A stretch of 10,049 nucleotides of DNA from Deltaproteobacteria bacterium. Lineage in GTDB: Bacteria > Desulfobacterota > Syntrophia > Syntrophales > UBA2210. The notes below the pieces were generated by a model that saw only the letters and a list, made by a program, of their open reading frames with translations, searched no databases and had not been told where the DNA came from. Positions 1 through 5,721 of the stretch are shown one piece after another. The stretch lies in the NCBI GenBank assembly GCA_016934695.1, contig JAFGSH010000055.1:1-10049 (forward strand). The letters run 5' to 3'. Position 1 is the stretch's first letter. Every line of letters starts with the position of its first letter. The position numbers were made by a program, and so were the translations under genes.

Positions 1-656
1 CCCAGGCGGTGGAAGCCGGGCTTGCCGATGCCACCGGTACCATCCAGACGGCCATTGATACGGCGCTTTCCCTGATAGGAGGGGAGGGGCGTCGATACAT
101 AGCACCAAAACCAAGGGGGGAGGCCCCCGGAAAGGAGCTTGTCATGAGTGACAAACAGGAACAGCTCACCTCTATCACGACGGTAGAGCAGCTTGCGGCG
201 GCGTATCCGGCCCTCGCGGATGCGCTCCGGAAAGAGGGGGCAAAGACGATTGATCAGGAAAAGATCAAGACGGAGGCTTTTACCTTCGAACGGGAGCGGA
301 TCCTCGGGCTCGTTGCCATTCAGTTCGGCGAGGAGGCGGAAAAGAAACTCCGCGCCGTCGCTGATCAGGGAATCACCCCCGATGCGTTCAAGGCGGTCAT
401 GGCCGCAATGGGGAAACAGGAACAGCCTTCGGGTGAAGTCACAGGCAAGGCGGAGATACTGGCCGCGCTGAAGGGTGCGGCCGCGGAGAATCCCGGGGCC
501 GGAAACCCTCCCGGAACGGAAAGCGGGAAGGACTTTATGGCCCTTGTCGACGAGTACGTTGTGGCCCGGAATGTGTCGAAGACGGTTGCGATGCAGGCCG
601 TCATGAAGTCGCACCCGGAAGCCCATCGGGAATACATCAAGAAGTTTAACGCCTAA
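1..656 (+). CDS. Capsid maturation protease, S49/SppA family (lambda gpC-like), 3' end only
   Basis: This is the C-terminal part of a gene that begins upstream; the reading frame is open from base 3 and ends at TAA 654-656. The first residues (QAVEAGLADATGTIQTAID) match the conserved segment near the end of the S49 peptidase domain, where 'G..A...GLAD..G' precedes the last helix. The catalytic Ser and Lys of this family lie upstream of the window and cannot be checked. After a Pro/Gly-rich linker (IAPKPRGEAPGKE) comes a charged helical region with an 'ERERI' stretch, followed by a Gly/Pro-rich hinge and a C-terminal helix containing HPEAHREYIKKFNA. This is the usual layout of protease-scaffold fusions in lambda-like phages. 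By family knowledge the protein cleaves scaffold and capsid proteins inside the prohead. A GTG at base 9 could look like a start, but it lies within the conserved peptidase motif and has no ribosome binding site, so it is almost certainly internal. The capsid genes immediately downstream support the call. Confidence 0.82.
   Translation, partial: QAVEAGLADATGTIQTAIDTALSLIGGEGRRYIAPKPRGEAPGKELVMSDKQEQLTSITTVEQLAAAYPALADALRKEGAKTIDQEKIKTEAFTFERERILGLVAIQFGEEAEKKLRAVADQGITPDAFKAVMAAMGKQEQPSGEVTGKAEILAALKGAAAENPGAGNPPGTESGKDFMALVDEYVVARNVSKTVAMQAVMKSHPEAHREYIKKFNA
131..137 (+). promoter_or_regulatory. Internal ribosome binding site for the nested scaffold start
   Basis: AAAGGAG lies six bases before ATG 144, inside the open frame of the protease gene. 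It follows the linker after the peptidase domain, which is where a separate scaffold product would be expected to begin. It is the main evidence that the scaffold is made on its own. Confidence 0.7.
144..656 (+). CDS. Internal-start scaffold protein (Nu3-like), nested in the protease gene
   Basis: An ATG at 144 lies in the same frame as the protease and is preceded by AAAGGAG (131-137) at a six-base spacing, a strong and well-placed ribosome binding site in the middle of a coding region. Translation from here gives 170 residues: a charged, mostly helical N-terminal half (residues about 1-95, including DQEKIKTEAFTFERERI), a Gly/Pro/Ala-rich hinge (about 100-130) and a C-terminal helix ending AHREYIKKFNA. 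In phage lambda the scaffold Nu3 is made the same way, from an internal start within the protease gene C, and is later removed by that protease. The position just ahead of the decoration and capsid genes fits. The internal site is seen directly; use of it and the scaffolding role are inferred. Confidence 0.72.
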   Translation: MSDKQEQLTSITTVEQLAAAYPALADALRKEGAKTIDQEKIKTEAFTFERERILGLVAIQFGEEAEKKLRAVADQGITPDAFKAVMAAMGKQEQPSGEVTGKAEILAALKGAAAENPGAGNPPGTESGKDFMALVDEYVVARNVSKTVAMQAVMKSHPEAHREYIKKFNA

Positions 657-668
657 CCAGGCGGACTC

Positions 669-679
669 AAAGGAGGTAA
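669..679 (+). promoter_or_regulatory. Strong ribosome binding site of the decoration protein gene
   Basis: AAAGGAGGTAA is an extended match to the 16S rRNA 3' end, nine bases (from the end of GGAGG) before ATG 686. It suits a high-copy virion protein and fixes the start codon. Confidence 0.75.
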
Positions 680-685
680 CCAATC

Positions 686-1465
686 ATGGAGAATGAAGGA
701 ATCAAGACTTTCACCGCGGGGGAAGATCTGGAGGCCAAGAGGAGGGTCAAGATCAAAAGCGGCACTACTTCGACCCCTCCGGAATTGGTCTATGCCGATG
801 CCGGTGAAGACTGGATCGGTGTAACGAGATACGCCGTAGATAGCGGAGATCCCATCGCGGTCAAACTGAACAACTACCCCGGGACCTTCGAGATCGAGTG
901 CGTTGTTGACTCGGAGATCGCCCGGGGAACGGTTCTTTATGGAGCGGCTGACGGGAAGGTATCCGATGCTGCAAGCGGGACCGCCCAGGGGATAGCCATG
1001 GAGACGGGGGAGGATGACGCGATTATTGAAGTTGCTCCCTGGAACGTGAAATCGACAACCGCCGCAACGGTCTCCATTGCCGATAGCGGGGGGTATACGT
1101 CTCAATCGACTGTTGAGGGGGCGTTGCAGGAGATCCTTCCCAAAGCGCCGGTGGCCGTTGCCGATCCCGGAGACGCCGGAGCCATTCCGGTAACCAGATC
1201 CGGGTCCGTGGCTATTACGACCGTGGACGCTGAAACCCGGACCCTGGCTGTTCCCGGGGTTGCCGGTATCACCCTGGCCCTGTCGCTTGATGTAGATGGT
1301 GGCGATTGCGTGGTCACTGTCGCGGCTGCAATCAACCAGGCGGGTAACAACACGATCACCCTGGACGACGCCGGAGACACGATTGTCCTGACTGCCGTGC
1401 AGGTGGCGGCTGGCCTGGTGTGGCGCGTGCTCGTCAATGACGGCTGCTCGCTGTCCACCGTGTAA
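686..1465 (+). CDS. Capsid decoration (cement) protein, DUF2190-like N-domain plus second beta domain
   Basis: This 259-residue, acidic, Gly/Ala/Thr/Val-rich protein has two parts. Residues about 1-120 resemble small phage capsid cement proteins: an opening 'FTAGEDLEAKRRVKI', a central 'GTVLYGAADGKVS', then 'GTAQGIAMETGED' and a short beta strand ending EVAPW. This is the pattern of the DUF2190/decoration family, normally about 110-120 residues (lambda gpD is 110). Residues about 128-150 form a linker with 'SIADSGGYTSQSTVEGALQEI', a VEGALQE-type motif common in phage surface proteins. Residues about 155-259 form an additional beta-rich domain ending LVWRVLVNDGCSLSTV. The protein probably binds the capsid exterior at the three-fold sites and stabilises it after expansion. 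Its place between scaffold and major capsid genes is that of lambda D. The family call for the N-domain is moderate; I do not recognise the C-terminal domain as a named family. Confidence 0.68.
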   Translation: MENEGIKTFTAGEDLEAKRRVKIKSGTTSTPPELVYADAGEDWIGVTRYAVDSGDPIAVKLNNYPGTFEIECVVDSEIARGTVLYGAADGKVSDAASGTAQGIAMETGEDDAIIEVAPWNVKSTTAATVSIADSGGYTSQSTVEGALQEILPKAPVAVADPGDAGAIPVTRSGSVAITTVDAETRTLAVPGVAGITLALSLDVDGGDCVVTVAAAINQAGNNTITLDDAGDTIVLTAVQVAAGLVWRVLVNDGCSLSTV

Positions 1466-1475
1466 GAACGATACG

Positions 1476-1485
1476 AAAAGGAGGT
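1476..1485 (+). promoter_or_regulatory. Strong ribosome binding site of the major capsid gene
   Basis: AAAAGGAGGT ends eight bases before ATG 1494. It is among the strongest such sites in the window, which fits the most abundant protein of the virion. Confidence 0.75.
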
Positions 1486-1493
1486 AATACACA

Positions 1494-2492
1494 ATGAGAA
1501 CTGCAAGCGACGCCGCGATTTACCGCCCTGATCTGGGGGTTGCGGTCATGGAATTTTTGGAAGGGGACACGATGGGGTTTATCGGCCTGGAGATCATGCC
1601 CCTCTTCCCGACCTCGAAACAGTCCGCCACGTATCCCGTCATCCCCAAGGAAGTGCTGATGAATATTCCGGACGTGTCCCGCGCCCCGCGGGGCAAGTAC
1701 AACCGGGGTGATTGGGAGTACGAACGGGGCAAGTTCAGCACCGCGGAAAAAGGGTGGGAAGAGCCTATCGACGACACTGAGCGAAGCCTGTTTAATCAGG
1801 AATCCCCCGGCACGGCGGATTTCATCGCAACCAAGAGGGCGATGAATCATATCCTCCGCGGCCAGGAAAAGAGGGTCGCGGATAAGATATTCAACGCTTC
1901 CGCCTTTACGCCCCATGCCGTTTCAACCGAGTGGGACACCGGGGGAAGCGCAACGCCGATCTCTGACGTGAACGATGGGCGAAGCGCTTTCCGTACTCAG
2001 TGCGGGATGCTCCCCGACGCCTTGGTCATCTCGTACACCACGTATCAGAACCTGAAGGAGTGTGATCAGATCGTCAACCGTCTGAAATACACCTTCCCCG
2101 GAATTGACATCAATCGAATGACCAGCGATCAGTTGGCCGCCGTCTTCGATGTTCCTCGGGTTCTTATAGGGGGGAGCATTTACAACTCCGCGAAGAAGAA
2201 AAAGACCGCTTCAATCGCGGATCTTTGGGACAAGGAATACGCGGCCCTTGTCAAGATCGGCAGCGGTATGGACCTCACACAGCCCTGCGTCGGGCGCACA
2301 TTCCTCTGGACCGAAGACAGCAAGGACAATGCGATCGTTGAGGAGTACCGGGATGAGACCATCCGGAGTGACGTGTACCGGGTCCGCCACAACGTGGATG
2401 AGGCTTACATTCGCTCCTACGATGATTCGGGGACCGTTGTGAGCGACATCGCGGCTGCCTGTATGTACCTCTTCAGCAACATCCATACGTGA
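1494..2492 (+). CDS. Major capsid protein (lambda gpE-type, HK97 fold expected)
   Basis: The protein has 332 residues, close to lambda gpE (341). Features typical of phage major capsid proteins include the opening 'IYRPDLGVAVMEF...FIGLEIMPLFPTSKQSATYPVIP', where the N-arm leads into a strand-rich region. A charged loop follows (about residues 60-90, RGKYNRGDWEYERGKF) that corresponds to the E-loop area. A long helix then contains 'ATKRAMNHILRGQEKRVADKIF', the spine helix. A later segment, 'PDALVISYTTYQNLK', resembles the P-domain strand and helix common to this group. The C-terminal part has a 'VVEE/IVEEYRDE...SDVYRVRHNVDEAYI' style ending. HK97 fold is inferred from family resemblance. It follows the decoration gene by 28 bases and precedes the connector genes, as expected. 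It carries no obvious long N-terminal delta domain, consistent with the separate scaffold protein. Confidence 0.88.
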   Translation: MRTASDAAIYRPDLGVAVMEFLEGDTMGFIGLEIMPLFPTSKQSATYPVIPKEVLMNIPDVSRAPRGKYNRGDWEYERGKFSTAEKGWEEPIDDTERSLFNQESPGTADFIATKRAMNHILRGQEKRVADKIFNASAFTPHAVSTEWDTGGSATPISDVNDGRSAFRTQCGMLPDALVISYTTYQNLKECDQIVNRLKYTFPGIDINRMTSDQLAAVFDVPRVLIGGSIYNSAKKKKTASIADLWDKEYAALVKIGSGMDLTQPCVGRTFLWTEDSKDNAIVEEYRDETIRSDVYRVRHNVDEAYIRSYDDSGTVVSDIAAACMYLFSNIHT

Positions 2493-2502
2493 GAGGTGGG
2501 GG

Positions 2503-2826
2503 ATGGCTGATGCTTTCACCATAGCCCTCCGGGCAATAATGGACGGCCTCTATGGACAGTCGGACAGTGTCCAGGAGGCCGTTTACTCCCCCCAGGGAGG
2601 GGACCCGATACCGTGGAAGGTTTTCTATGATGAAAACACGCTCATGCAGCCGTCGGCGTATTCTGCTGAAGTCTATGCCCTGGGGAGAACGGTCAAGGGA
2701 ATCCTGGAGGACCTGGGGGTGGACCCGCAACGGGGAGACTCAATCACGGTGAAGGGAAACACATACACCGTGAAGGAGCCGATTCTGGAGAACAACGGTC
2801 GGGCGGTGAGGTTGGTAATATCGTGA
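2503..2826 (+). CDS. Head-tail connector / head completion protein (lambda FII position)
   Basis: This protein of 107 residues is close to lambda gpFII (117). It starts at an ATG after a GAGGTGGGG purine tract. It has an N-terminal helix (MADAFTIALRAIMDGLYG), then alternating short strands, and a beta-rich C-terminal half with 'RGDSITVKGNTYTVKEPILENNGRAVRLVIS'. The latter pattern, with a value placed on a 'GD.i.v.g..Y.V....dn.g...l.l' strand set, is typical of small head-closure proteins that dock between the portal and the tail. It lies directly after the major capsid gene and its stop overlaps the start of the gpZ-like gene, so both are probably co-translated at low level. No lambda FI equivalent is present between the capsid gene and this one. 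The exact family is not certain. Confidence 0.6.
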   Translation: MADAFTIALRAIMDGLYGQSDSVQEAVYSPQGGDPIPWKVFYDENTLMQPSAYSAEVYALGRTVKGILEDLGVDPQRGDSITVKGNTYTVKEPILENNGRAVRLVIS

Positions 2827-3392
2827 GGGTCAACGTCGAGATCAATCAGAGTCAGCTTAACCGAGCATGCCTTCTCCTTTCAACGGTGAAGTGCGGAGCG
2901 GCAAAGGTGACGGCCAGGGCAATAAACCGGACGCTGTCCGGGGTCAAGACGGACGCCTCCGCGGAGATCCGGAACGAGATCACGGCCACGAAAAAGTACG
3001 TGGATAGGACCTTCAAGATTCAGAAAGCGTCGACCGTAAATCTGCGGGGGGCGGTATCGAGCACGGGAAGACCCCTTCCCCTGATCGCCTTTTCCACCAG
3101 GAAGACGAAGAAGGGGGTGTCCGTTCTGGTGAAGAAGGGGCGGACCCGAAAGGTAATTCCTCACACCTTCATTGCAACCATGAAAAGCGGCCATGAGGGG
3201 GTCTTCTGGCGGGAGAAGGTGGGGGGCAAAATGGTGGGGCGGCTTAAGATACTGCAACGCTACGGACCCCGGGTCCCGGATATTTTTTCCAATGAGTCGG
3301 TCATGAAAACGGTCGAAGCGAAGGCTAACGAACGGATGACCAAGAACCTGTCCCACGAAATCGACTACGAACTGCTGAGGTCTAAGAAATGA
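2823..3392 (+). CDS. Minor tail protein Z-like (tail completion/connector)
   Basis: This 189-residue, strongly basic protein is very near the size of lambda gpZ (192). The GTG start at 2823 overlaps the preceding TGA as GTGA, suggesting translational coupling. The N-terminal part (about residues 1-60) has 'AAKVTARAINRTLSGVKTDASAEIRNEI', a helix pattern seen in prophage minor tail Z proteins, where a row of 'ARAiNrt' residues precedes an aromatic/basic segment 'KKYVDRTFKI'. The centre has beta strands with many Lys/Arg (FSTRKTKKGVSVLVKKGRTRK) and then 'HTFIATMKSGHEGVFWRE', another recognisable element of the family, followed by the C-terminal helix. In lambda, gpZ acts at tail completion and head joining. 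Position after the FII-like gene and before the terminator gene matches lambda order. Confidence 0.75.
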   Translation: MRVNVEINQSQLNRACLLLSTVKCGAAKVTARAINRTLSGVKTDASAEIRNEITATKKYVDRTFKIQKASTVNLRGAVSSTGRPLPLIAFSTRKTKKGVSVLVKKGRTRKVIPHTFIATMKSGHEGVFWREKVGGKMVGRLKILQRYGPRVPDIFSNESVMKTVEAKANERMTKNLSHEIDYELLRSKK

Positions 3393-3847
3393 GCGACACG
3401 ATCCGGGAAAAGATCATCGGTCAGATCATGGACCGGCTGGCAACGATCAAGGTCTCAGCCGGATATAACACGGACATCGGGGAAAATGTCCTGCGGGTGC
3501 GTCGTTCCCTTGATTCCGATGAACTTCCGGGCTGTGTCCTCTGGCCGCTCCCGGAGGTAACGGAACAGTTATACGGAAGAGCGAAATGCACCATGCCGGT
3601 CAAGATCACGGCCTTTGCGGAATTCGGTGCGGTTAATCCGTCCGTGGTGTCGGAGAAAATCCTGGGGGACCTCATCAAGTGCCTGACGGCTCCTTCCTGG
3701 ACCCGGACCCCTGAATATATCTCAGATCTCGCATATAGCGGGGGCGGGTCGGATGAATACCCGGAAGAAGGGGAAACCGTTATCGGAACCCATGGGGACT
3801 TTACCGTTGTGTACGAGACGAAAAACGGAGACCCGTACAGTCAATAA
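3389..3847 (+). CDS. Tail terminator-like protein (lambda gpU position)
   Basis: This 152-residue protein is encoded from an ATG that overlaps the previous stop (ATGA), with little ribosome binding site of its own, so coupling to the gpZ-like gene is likely. It begins with a helix 'IREKIIGQIMDRLATIK' as terminator proteins often do. Strands follow in the middle ('LPGCVLWPLPEVTEQLYGRAKCTMPVKITAFAEF' region), then a helix 'SEKILGDLIKCL'. A C-terminal strand 'HGDFTVVYETKNGDPYSQ' resembles the closing strand seen in tail terminator/neck proteins that bear a beta-sheet of 'f.v.y.t..gdpys'. By its place between gpZ-like and tube genes it should cap the tail and stop tube growth. The assignment rests on position, size (lambda U is 131) and layout, not on a diagnostic motif. 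Confidence 0.6.
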   Translation: MSDTIREKIIGQIMDRLATIKVSAGYNTDIGENVLRVRRSLDSDELPGCVLWPLPEVTEQLYGRAKCTMPVKITAFAEFGAVNPSVVSEKILGDLIKCLTAPSWTRTPEYISDLAYSGGGSDEYPEEGETVIGTHGDFTVVYETKNGDPYSQ

Positions 3848-3854
3848 GATCACA

Positions 3855-3861
3855 GAGGAGG
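3855..3861 (+). promoter_or_regulatory. Ribosome binding site of the major tail protein gene
   Basis: GAGGAGG ends nine bases before ATG 3871. After the two overlapping, probably coupled genes upstream, this renewed strong site marks the start of a high-copy structural protein. Confidence 0.65.
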
Positions 3862-3870
3862 ATTGAAACA

Positions 3871-4890
3871 ATGCCTACTGCGAAAAATGCAAAGCTTCAG
3901 ATTGAGGGAGGAAGGACATTTCATGATTTCGCCGCCATGACGAACTCAGGCGATCAAACCGTCTTCACCATATCGGGCGGGGGCGTCTTTTCCGGCAAGT
4001 CGGGATACGAGCCGGTTGTAAGGCCGGACGGGGTCGTGACCGGAAGGAACGTTCTTTCACCCCATGCAGACGACAACAAAGTGACCGTAGCGGCCTTTAC
4101 CTGCTACCTGGCCGGGGTCCTGAAAGAGATTTCTGCAACCACGGCCACGATCACCAGGCCGTCTTCAGACGTGGCTCATGTCACTTCGATCACCGTGGAC
4201 AATACCGGCGCTATTGCCGTTGTGGAGGGAACCGACGGAACCGGAGCGACCTTCTCCGAGGAGAGGGGCGCGAACGGGGGACCTCCTTATATTCCCGTGG
4301 GGAGTATCGAAATCGGGCAGGTCCGTGTAACCGCCGCGGCATCGGCAGCAATCGCGGCAACTGAGATCTTCCAGGCGGTTGGTCAGCATGTCGAGCGAAG
4401 CGATTATCCGATCTTCGCGGTGAGCAACCTGGGAGACGGACTCTCCGCATCGGTGTCGGCCAAGAAAAATGCCCATGTCGAGTTTGCCTCCGCGCTTCCC
4501 GCAAGCCATACCGGAGACCTCGCAAAGGGGGTTTATATTCAGTTCTACGCGCCCACGCTTCAGGATCTCGGGAAGGTCTTTGACTTCGTTCCCTGCGAGA
4601 TGTCGCATAGCGTCTCCTCAAAGGAGTACTACCGGGGTTCGATCGCTTCCGTCTCTGAAAGTCTCGGCCAGGGATCTTACACGGCCCTGATGAGCGACAA
4701 CATTCAGGACCTTTTGGTCACCGAGAAAAACGAAATCCTGACGCACAAGTTTTTCCCCGACGAGAACAAAGCCGCTTACTCACTTACCCAGGGGAAGGTC
4801 GGTTTGAAGCGGAGCTTCCCGGCGGCGGATCAAATTCAAGCCGTGGTGACGCTGTCCGCGGAAAGCCAGAGCGTCGAATTCGACAGCTAA
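3871..4890 (+). CDS. Major tail (tube) protein
   Basis: This 339-residue, beta-rich protein lacks signal peptides and membrane spans. Its N-terminal half has 'AKLQIEGGRTFHDFAAM' and 'GGGVFSGKSGYEPVV' followed by a segment rich in Thr and Val. The middle shows 'PVGSIEIGQVRVT', then 'ATEIFQAVGQHVERSDYPIFAV', and the C-terminal part 'SASVSAKKNAHVEFASALPASHTGDLAKGVYIQ' region and 'QGSYTALMSDNIQDLL'. These are recurrent elements of siphovirus-type tail tube proteins as far as I recognise them. Length compares with lambda gpV (246), being larger by about 90 residues. It probably polymerises into the tube in hexameric rings stacked on the tape measure. It follows the terminator gene and precedes the chaperone, the usual order. 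No sheath gene is seen, which argues for a non-contractile tail. Confidence 0.78.
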   Translation: MPTAKNAKLQIEGGRTFHDFAAMTNSGDQTVFTISGGGVFSGKSGYEPVVRPDGVVTGRNVLSPHADDNKVTVAAFTCYLAGVLKEISATTATITRPSSDVAHVTSITVDNTGAIAVVEGTDGTGATFSEERGANGGPPYIPVGSIEIGQVRVTAAASAAIAATEIFQAVGQHVERSDYPIFAVSNLGDGLSASVSAKKNAHVEFASALPASHTGDLAKGVYIQFYAPTLQDLGKVFDFVPCEMSHSVSSKEYYRGSIASVSESLGQGSYTALMSDNIQDLLVTEKNEILTHKFFPDENKAAYSLTQGKVGLKRSFPAADQIQAVVTLSAESQSVEFDS

Positions 4891-4900
4891 GGGGGAGACG

Positions 4901-5338
4901 ATGGGGTTTGATGTCGAAAAGTTTCAGGCTACCTCTTTCGTTTTTAGAGAAGAGGCGGTTCCGGTTCCGAAGCTGAAGGACTTTTTCGGAGAAGGGGAAG
5001 AGCCTGTCTGGAAGGTGCGGAATCTGACAGGTGAAGAGGTCTTTGTGGTCAATGAAGCGAAAGAACGAAATGACCGGAGGAACGAACTGATTGAGGGGGT
5101 TGCGTATGGTCAGAAAAAGGAGCGTATCGAGGCCATAAAGGAGATGGCTGGGAACCTGCCCGAAATGGCCCCCAGCGAATATGTCAGGCGTTTAGAGATG
5201 CTGACAATCGCCTCAGTCGATCCGATGATCCAGAAGGAAACGGCCATAAAGCTAGCCAACTTTAGTGGCGAAATCTTCACGCACCTCACCAACCGGATAC
5301 TGGTCTTGACGGGACTCGGGAAAGAGCCGGGAAAATAG
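4901..5338 (+). CDS. Tail assembly chaperone (lambda gpG-type)
   Basis: This 145-residue, charged and mainly helical protein compares with lambda gpG (140). It begins 10 bases after the tube gene with a GGGGGAG purine tract upstream. A beta-containing N-terminal part (about 1-50, with 'EEPVWKVRNLTGEEVFVVNEA') is followed by helices rich in Glu/Lys ('RRNELIEGVAYGQKKERIEAIKEM') and a last helix ending LVLTGLGKEPGK before TAG 5336-5338. In tailed phages the gene between tube and tape measure makes a chaperone that coats the tape measure protein, and a minority of ribosomes frameshift to a longer G-T form. The heptamer at 5329-5335 and the open -1 frame downstream give that second product. The chaperone role is known for the family and inferred here from position, length and the frameshift. 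Confidence 0.8.
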   Translation: MGFDVEKFQATSFVFREEAVPVPKLKDFFGEGEEPVWKVRNLTGEEVFVVNEAKERNDRRNELIEGVAYGQKKERIEAIKEMAGNLPEMAPSEYVRRLEMLTIASVDPMIQKETAIKLANFSGEIFTHLTNRILVLTGLGKEPGK

Positions 5339-5505
5339 CTCGCCTGTGGCAGAGGCCGGACGTTCACGTATCCCTCGCACTCTGCAAACAGCACAGGCGG
5401 TTTCTCTTTGAGGCGAGGGCCGATCTTTTCCCGCAAGGCTTTCTGACGCTTGACGAGATCGAGCTATGGAGCCGCTACTTTGAGAGCTTGAGGGTGGAAC
5501 GATGA
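4901..5505 (+). CDS. Tail assembly chaperone G-T fusion, made by -1 programmed frameshift
   Basis: Ribosomes that slip one base back at 5329-5335 avoid the TAG at 5336 and read on from base 5335 to TGA 5503-5505, adding 56 residues to the 145-residue chaperone for a total of 201. The extension begins IARLWQRPDVHVSLALCKQ and ends YFESLRVER. It has a plausible folded composition, with aromatic-rich helices, unlike random out-of-frame sequence. The -1 frame is open only from 5266 (after a TAG at 5263) and contains no ATG, GTG or TTG before TTG 5488, so it has no credible start of its own. Its stop overlaps the next gene's start as ATGA, a spacing used elsewhere in this operon. In lambda the G-T protein is required for tail assembly and binds the tube protein through its T part. 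The fusion is inferred; no protein data are available. Confidence 0.78.
5329..5335 (+). other. -1 ribosomal frameshift slippery heptamer G GGA AAA
   Basis: The heptamer GGGAAAA fits X XXY YYZ and is in the correct phase: zero-frame codons GGA and AAA, then TAG. After a slip the tRNAs re-pair as GGG and AAA. It lies exactly at the chaperone stop. A related heptamer GGGAAAG is the known lambda G/T shift site. A copy of GGGAAAG also occurs at 5318-5324 here but in the wrong phase. Confidence 0.8.
5340..5400 (+). other. Predicted frameshift-stimulating RNA structure
   Basis: CGCCTGTG at 5341-5348 is a perfect inverted match to CACAGGCG at 5392-5399, extendable by a U-G pair (5340/5400). Continuing inward, GCAGAG at 5349-5354 matches CTCTGC at 5380-5385, leaving a six-base bulge (5386-5391) and a loop of 25 bases. 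This gives 14 Watson-Crick pairs in two stacked arms, starting five bases after the slippery heptamer, the distance at which such structures stimulate -1 slipping. Pairing was found by eye; no folding energy was computed. There is no T-run after it, so a terminator role is unlikely. Confidence 0.65.
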
Positions 5506-5708
5506 ACAACGGGTTTATGGTGGTTACCGAAAAGGACTGGGAGAAGGCAACGCCTGAACAACGCGACTGGTACATATTCAATACCCTCCAGAGTCTTAAT
5601 GAACGTTTGAAGAAACTGGAAAAGCAGACTCTCCTTTACAAGGTGTATGCGTTTGCCGGTGGTGTGGTCGGCGGTGCCATCGCAGCCCTGGGGATAAAAC
5701 TGACATAA
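5502..5708 (+). CDS. Small single-span membrane protein, possible holin or XhlA-like lysis protein
   Basis: This 68-residue protein has a hydrophilic N-terminal two thirds and one hydrophobic span near the C-terminus (about residues 48-66, VYAFAGGVVGGAIAALGIK), rich in small Gly/Ala residues (GGVVGGA). Residues about 20-45 (QRDWYIFNTLQSLNERLKKLEKQ) look like an amphipathic or coiled-coil helix. That layout, soluble helix then C-terminal span, resembles XhlA-type phage proteins that anchor at the membrane and aid lysis. The gene overlaps the frameshifted chaperone stop as ATGA, with a GAGGG site at 5490-5494, and is followed 13 bases later by the endolysin gene. The endolysin has no signal peptide and would need a membrane partner, which makes this the best holin candidate in the window. 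The holin role is inferred from size, topology and place only. Confidence 0.6.
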   Translation: MNNGFMVVTEKDWEKATPEQRDWYIFNTLQSLNERLKKLEKQTLLYKVYAFAGGVVGGAIAALGIKLT

Positions 5709-5715
5709 AAGGAGG
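5707..5715 (+). promoter_or_regulatory. Ribosome binding site deciding the endolysin start
   Basis: AAAAGGAGG ends six bases before ATG 5722 and only three before the adjacent in-frame GTG 5719. Spacing therefore favours the ATG. Confidence 0.7.
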
Positions 5716-5721
5716 CTTGTG

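Noticed and set aside
9..656. GTG at base 9 as the start of a separate gene
   Set aside because: The same frame continues upstream to the window edge, and the GTG sits in the conserved S49 'QAVEAGLAD' motif with no ribosome binding site; the gene begins outside the window.
653..1492. Long open frame of 279 codons on the minus strand
   Set aside because: It is antisense to the decoration gene, has no ribosome binding site and a Gly/Arg/Ser-rich composition typical of the complement of a GC-rich gene. The plus-strand gene has clear protein features and a strong start.
4165..4621. Two overlapping minus-strand open frames of 136 and 147 codons
   Set aside because: Both are antisense to the tail tube gene, Arg-rich and without start signals or known motifs.
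5318..5324. GGGAAAG heptamer, identical to the lambda G/T slippery sequence
   Set aside because: It is out of phase: zero-frame codons are GGG AAA, so slipping would have to pair with CGG in the P site. The in-phase site is GGGAAAA at 5329-5335.
5340..5400. Inverted repeat read as a transcription terminator
   Set aside because: No run of T follows it and it lies within the translated -1 frame; its position relative to the slippery heptamer fits a frameshift element better.
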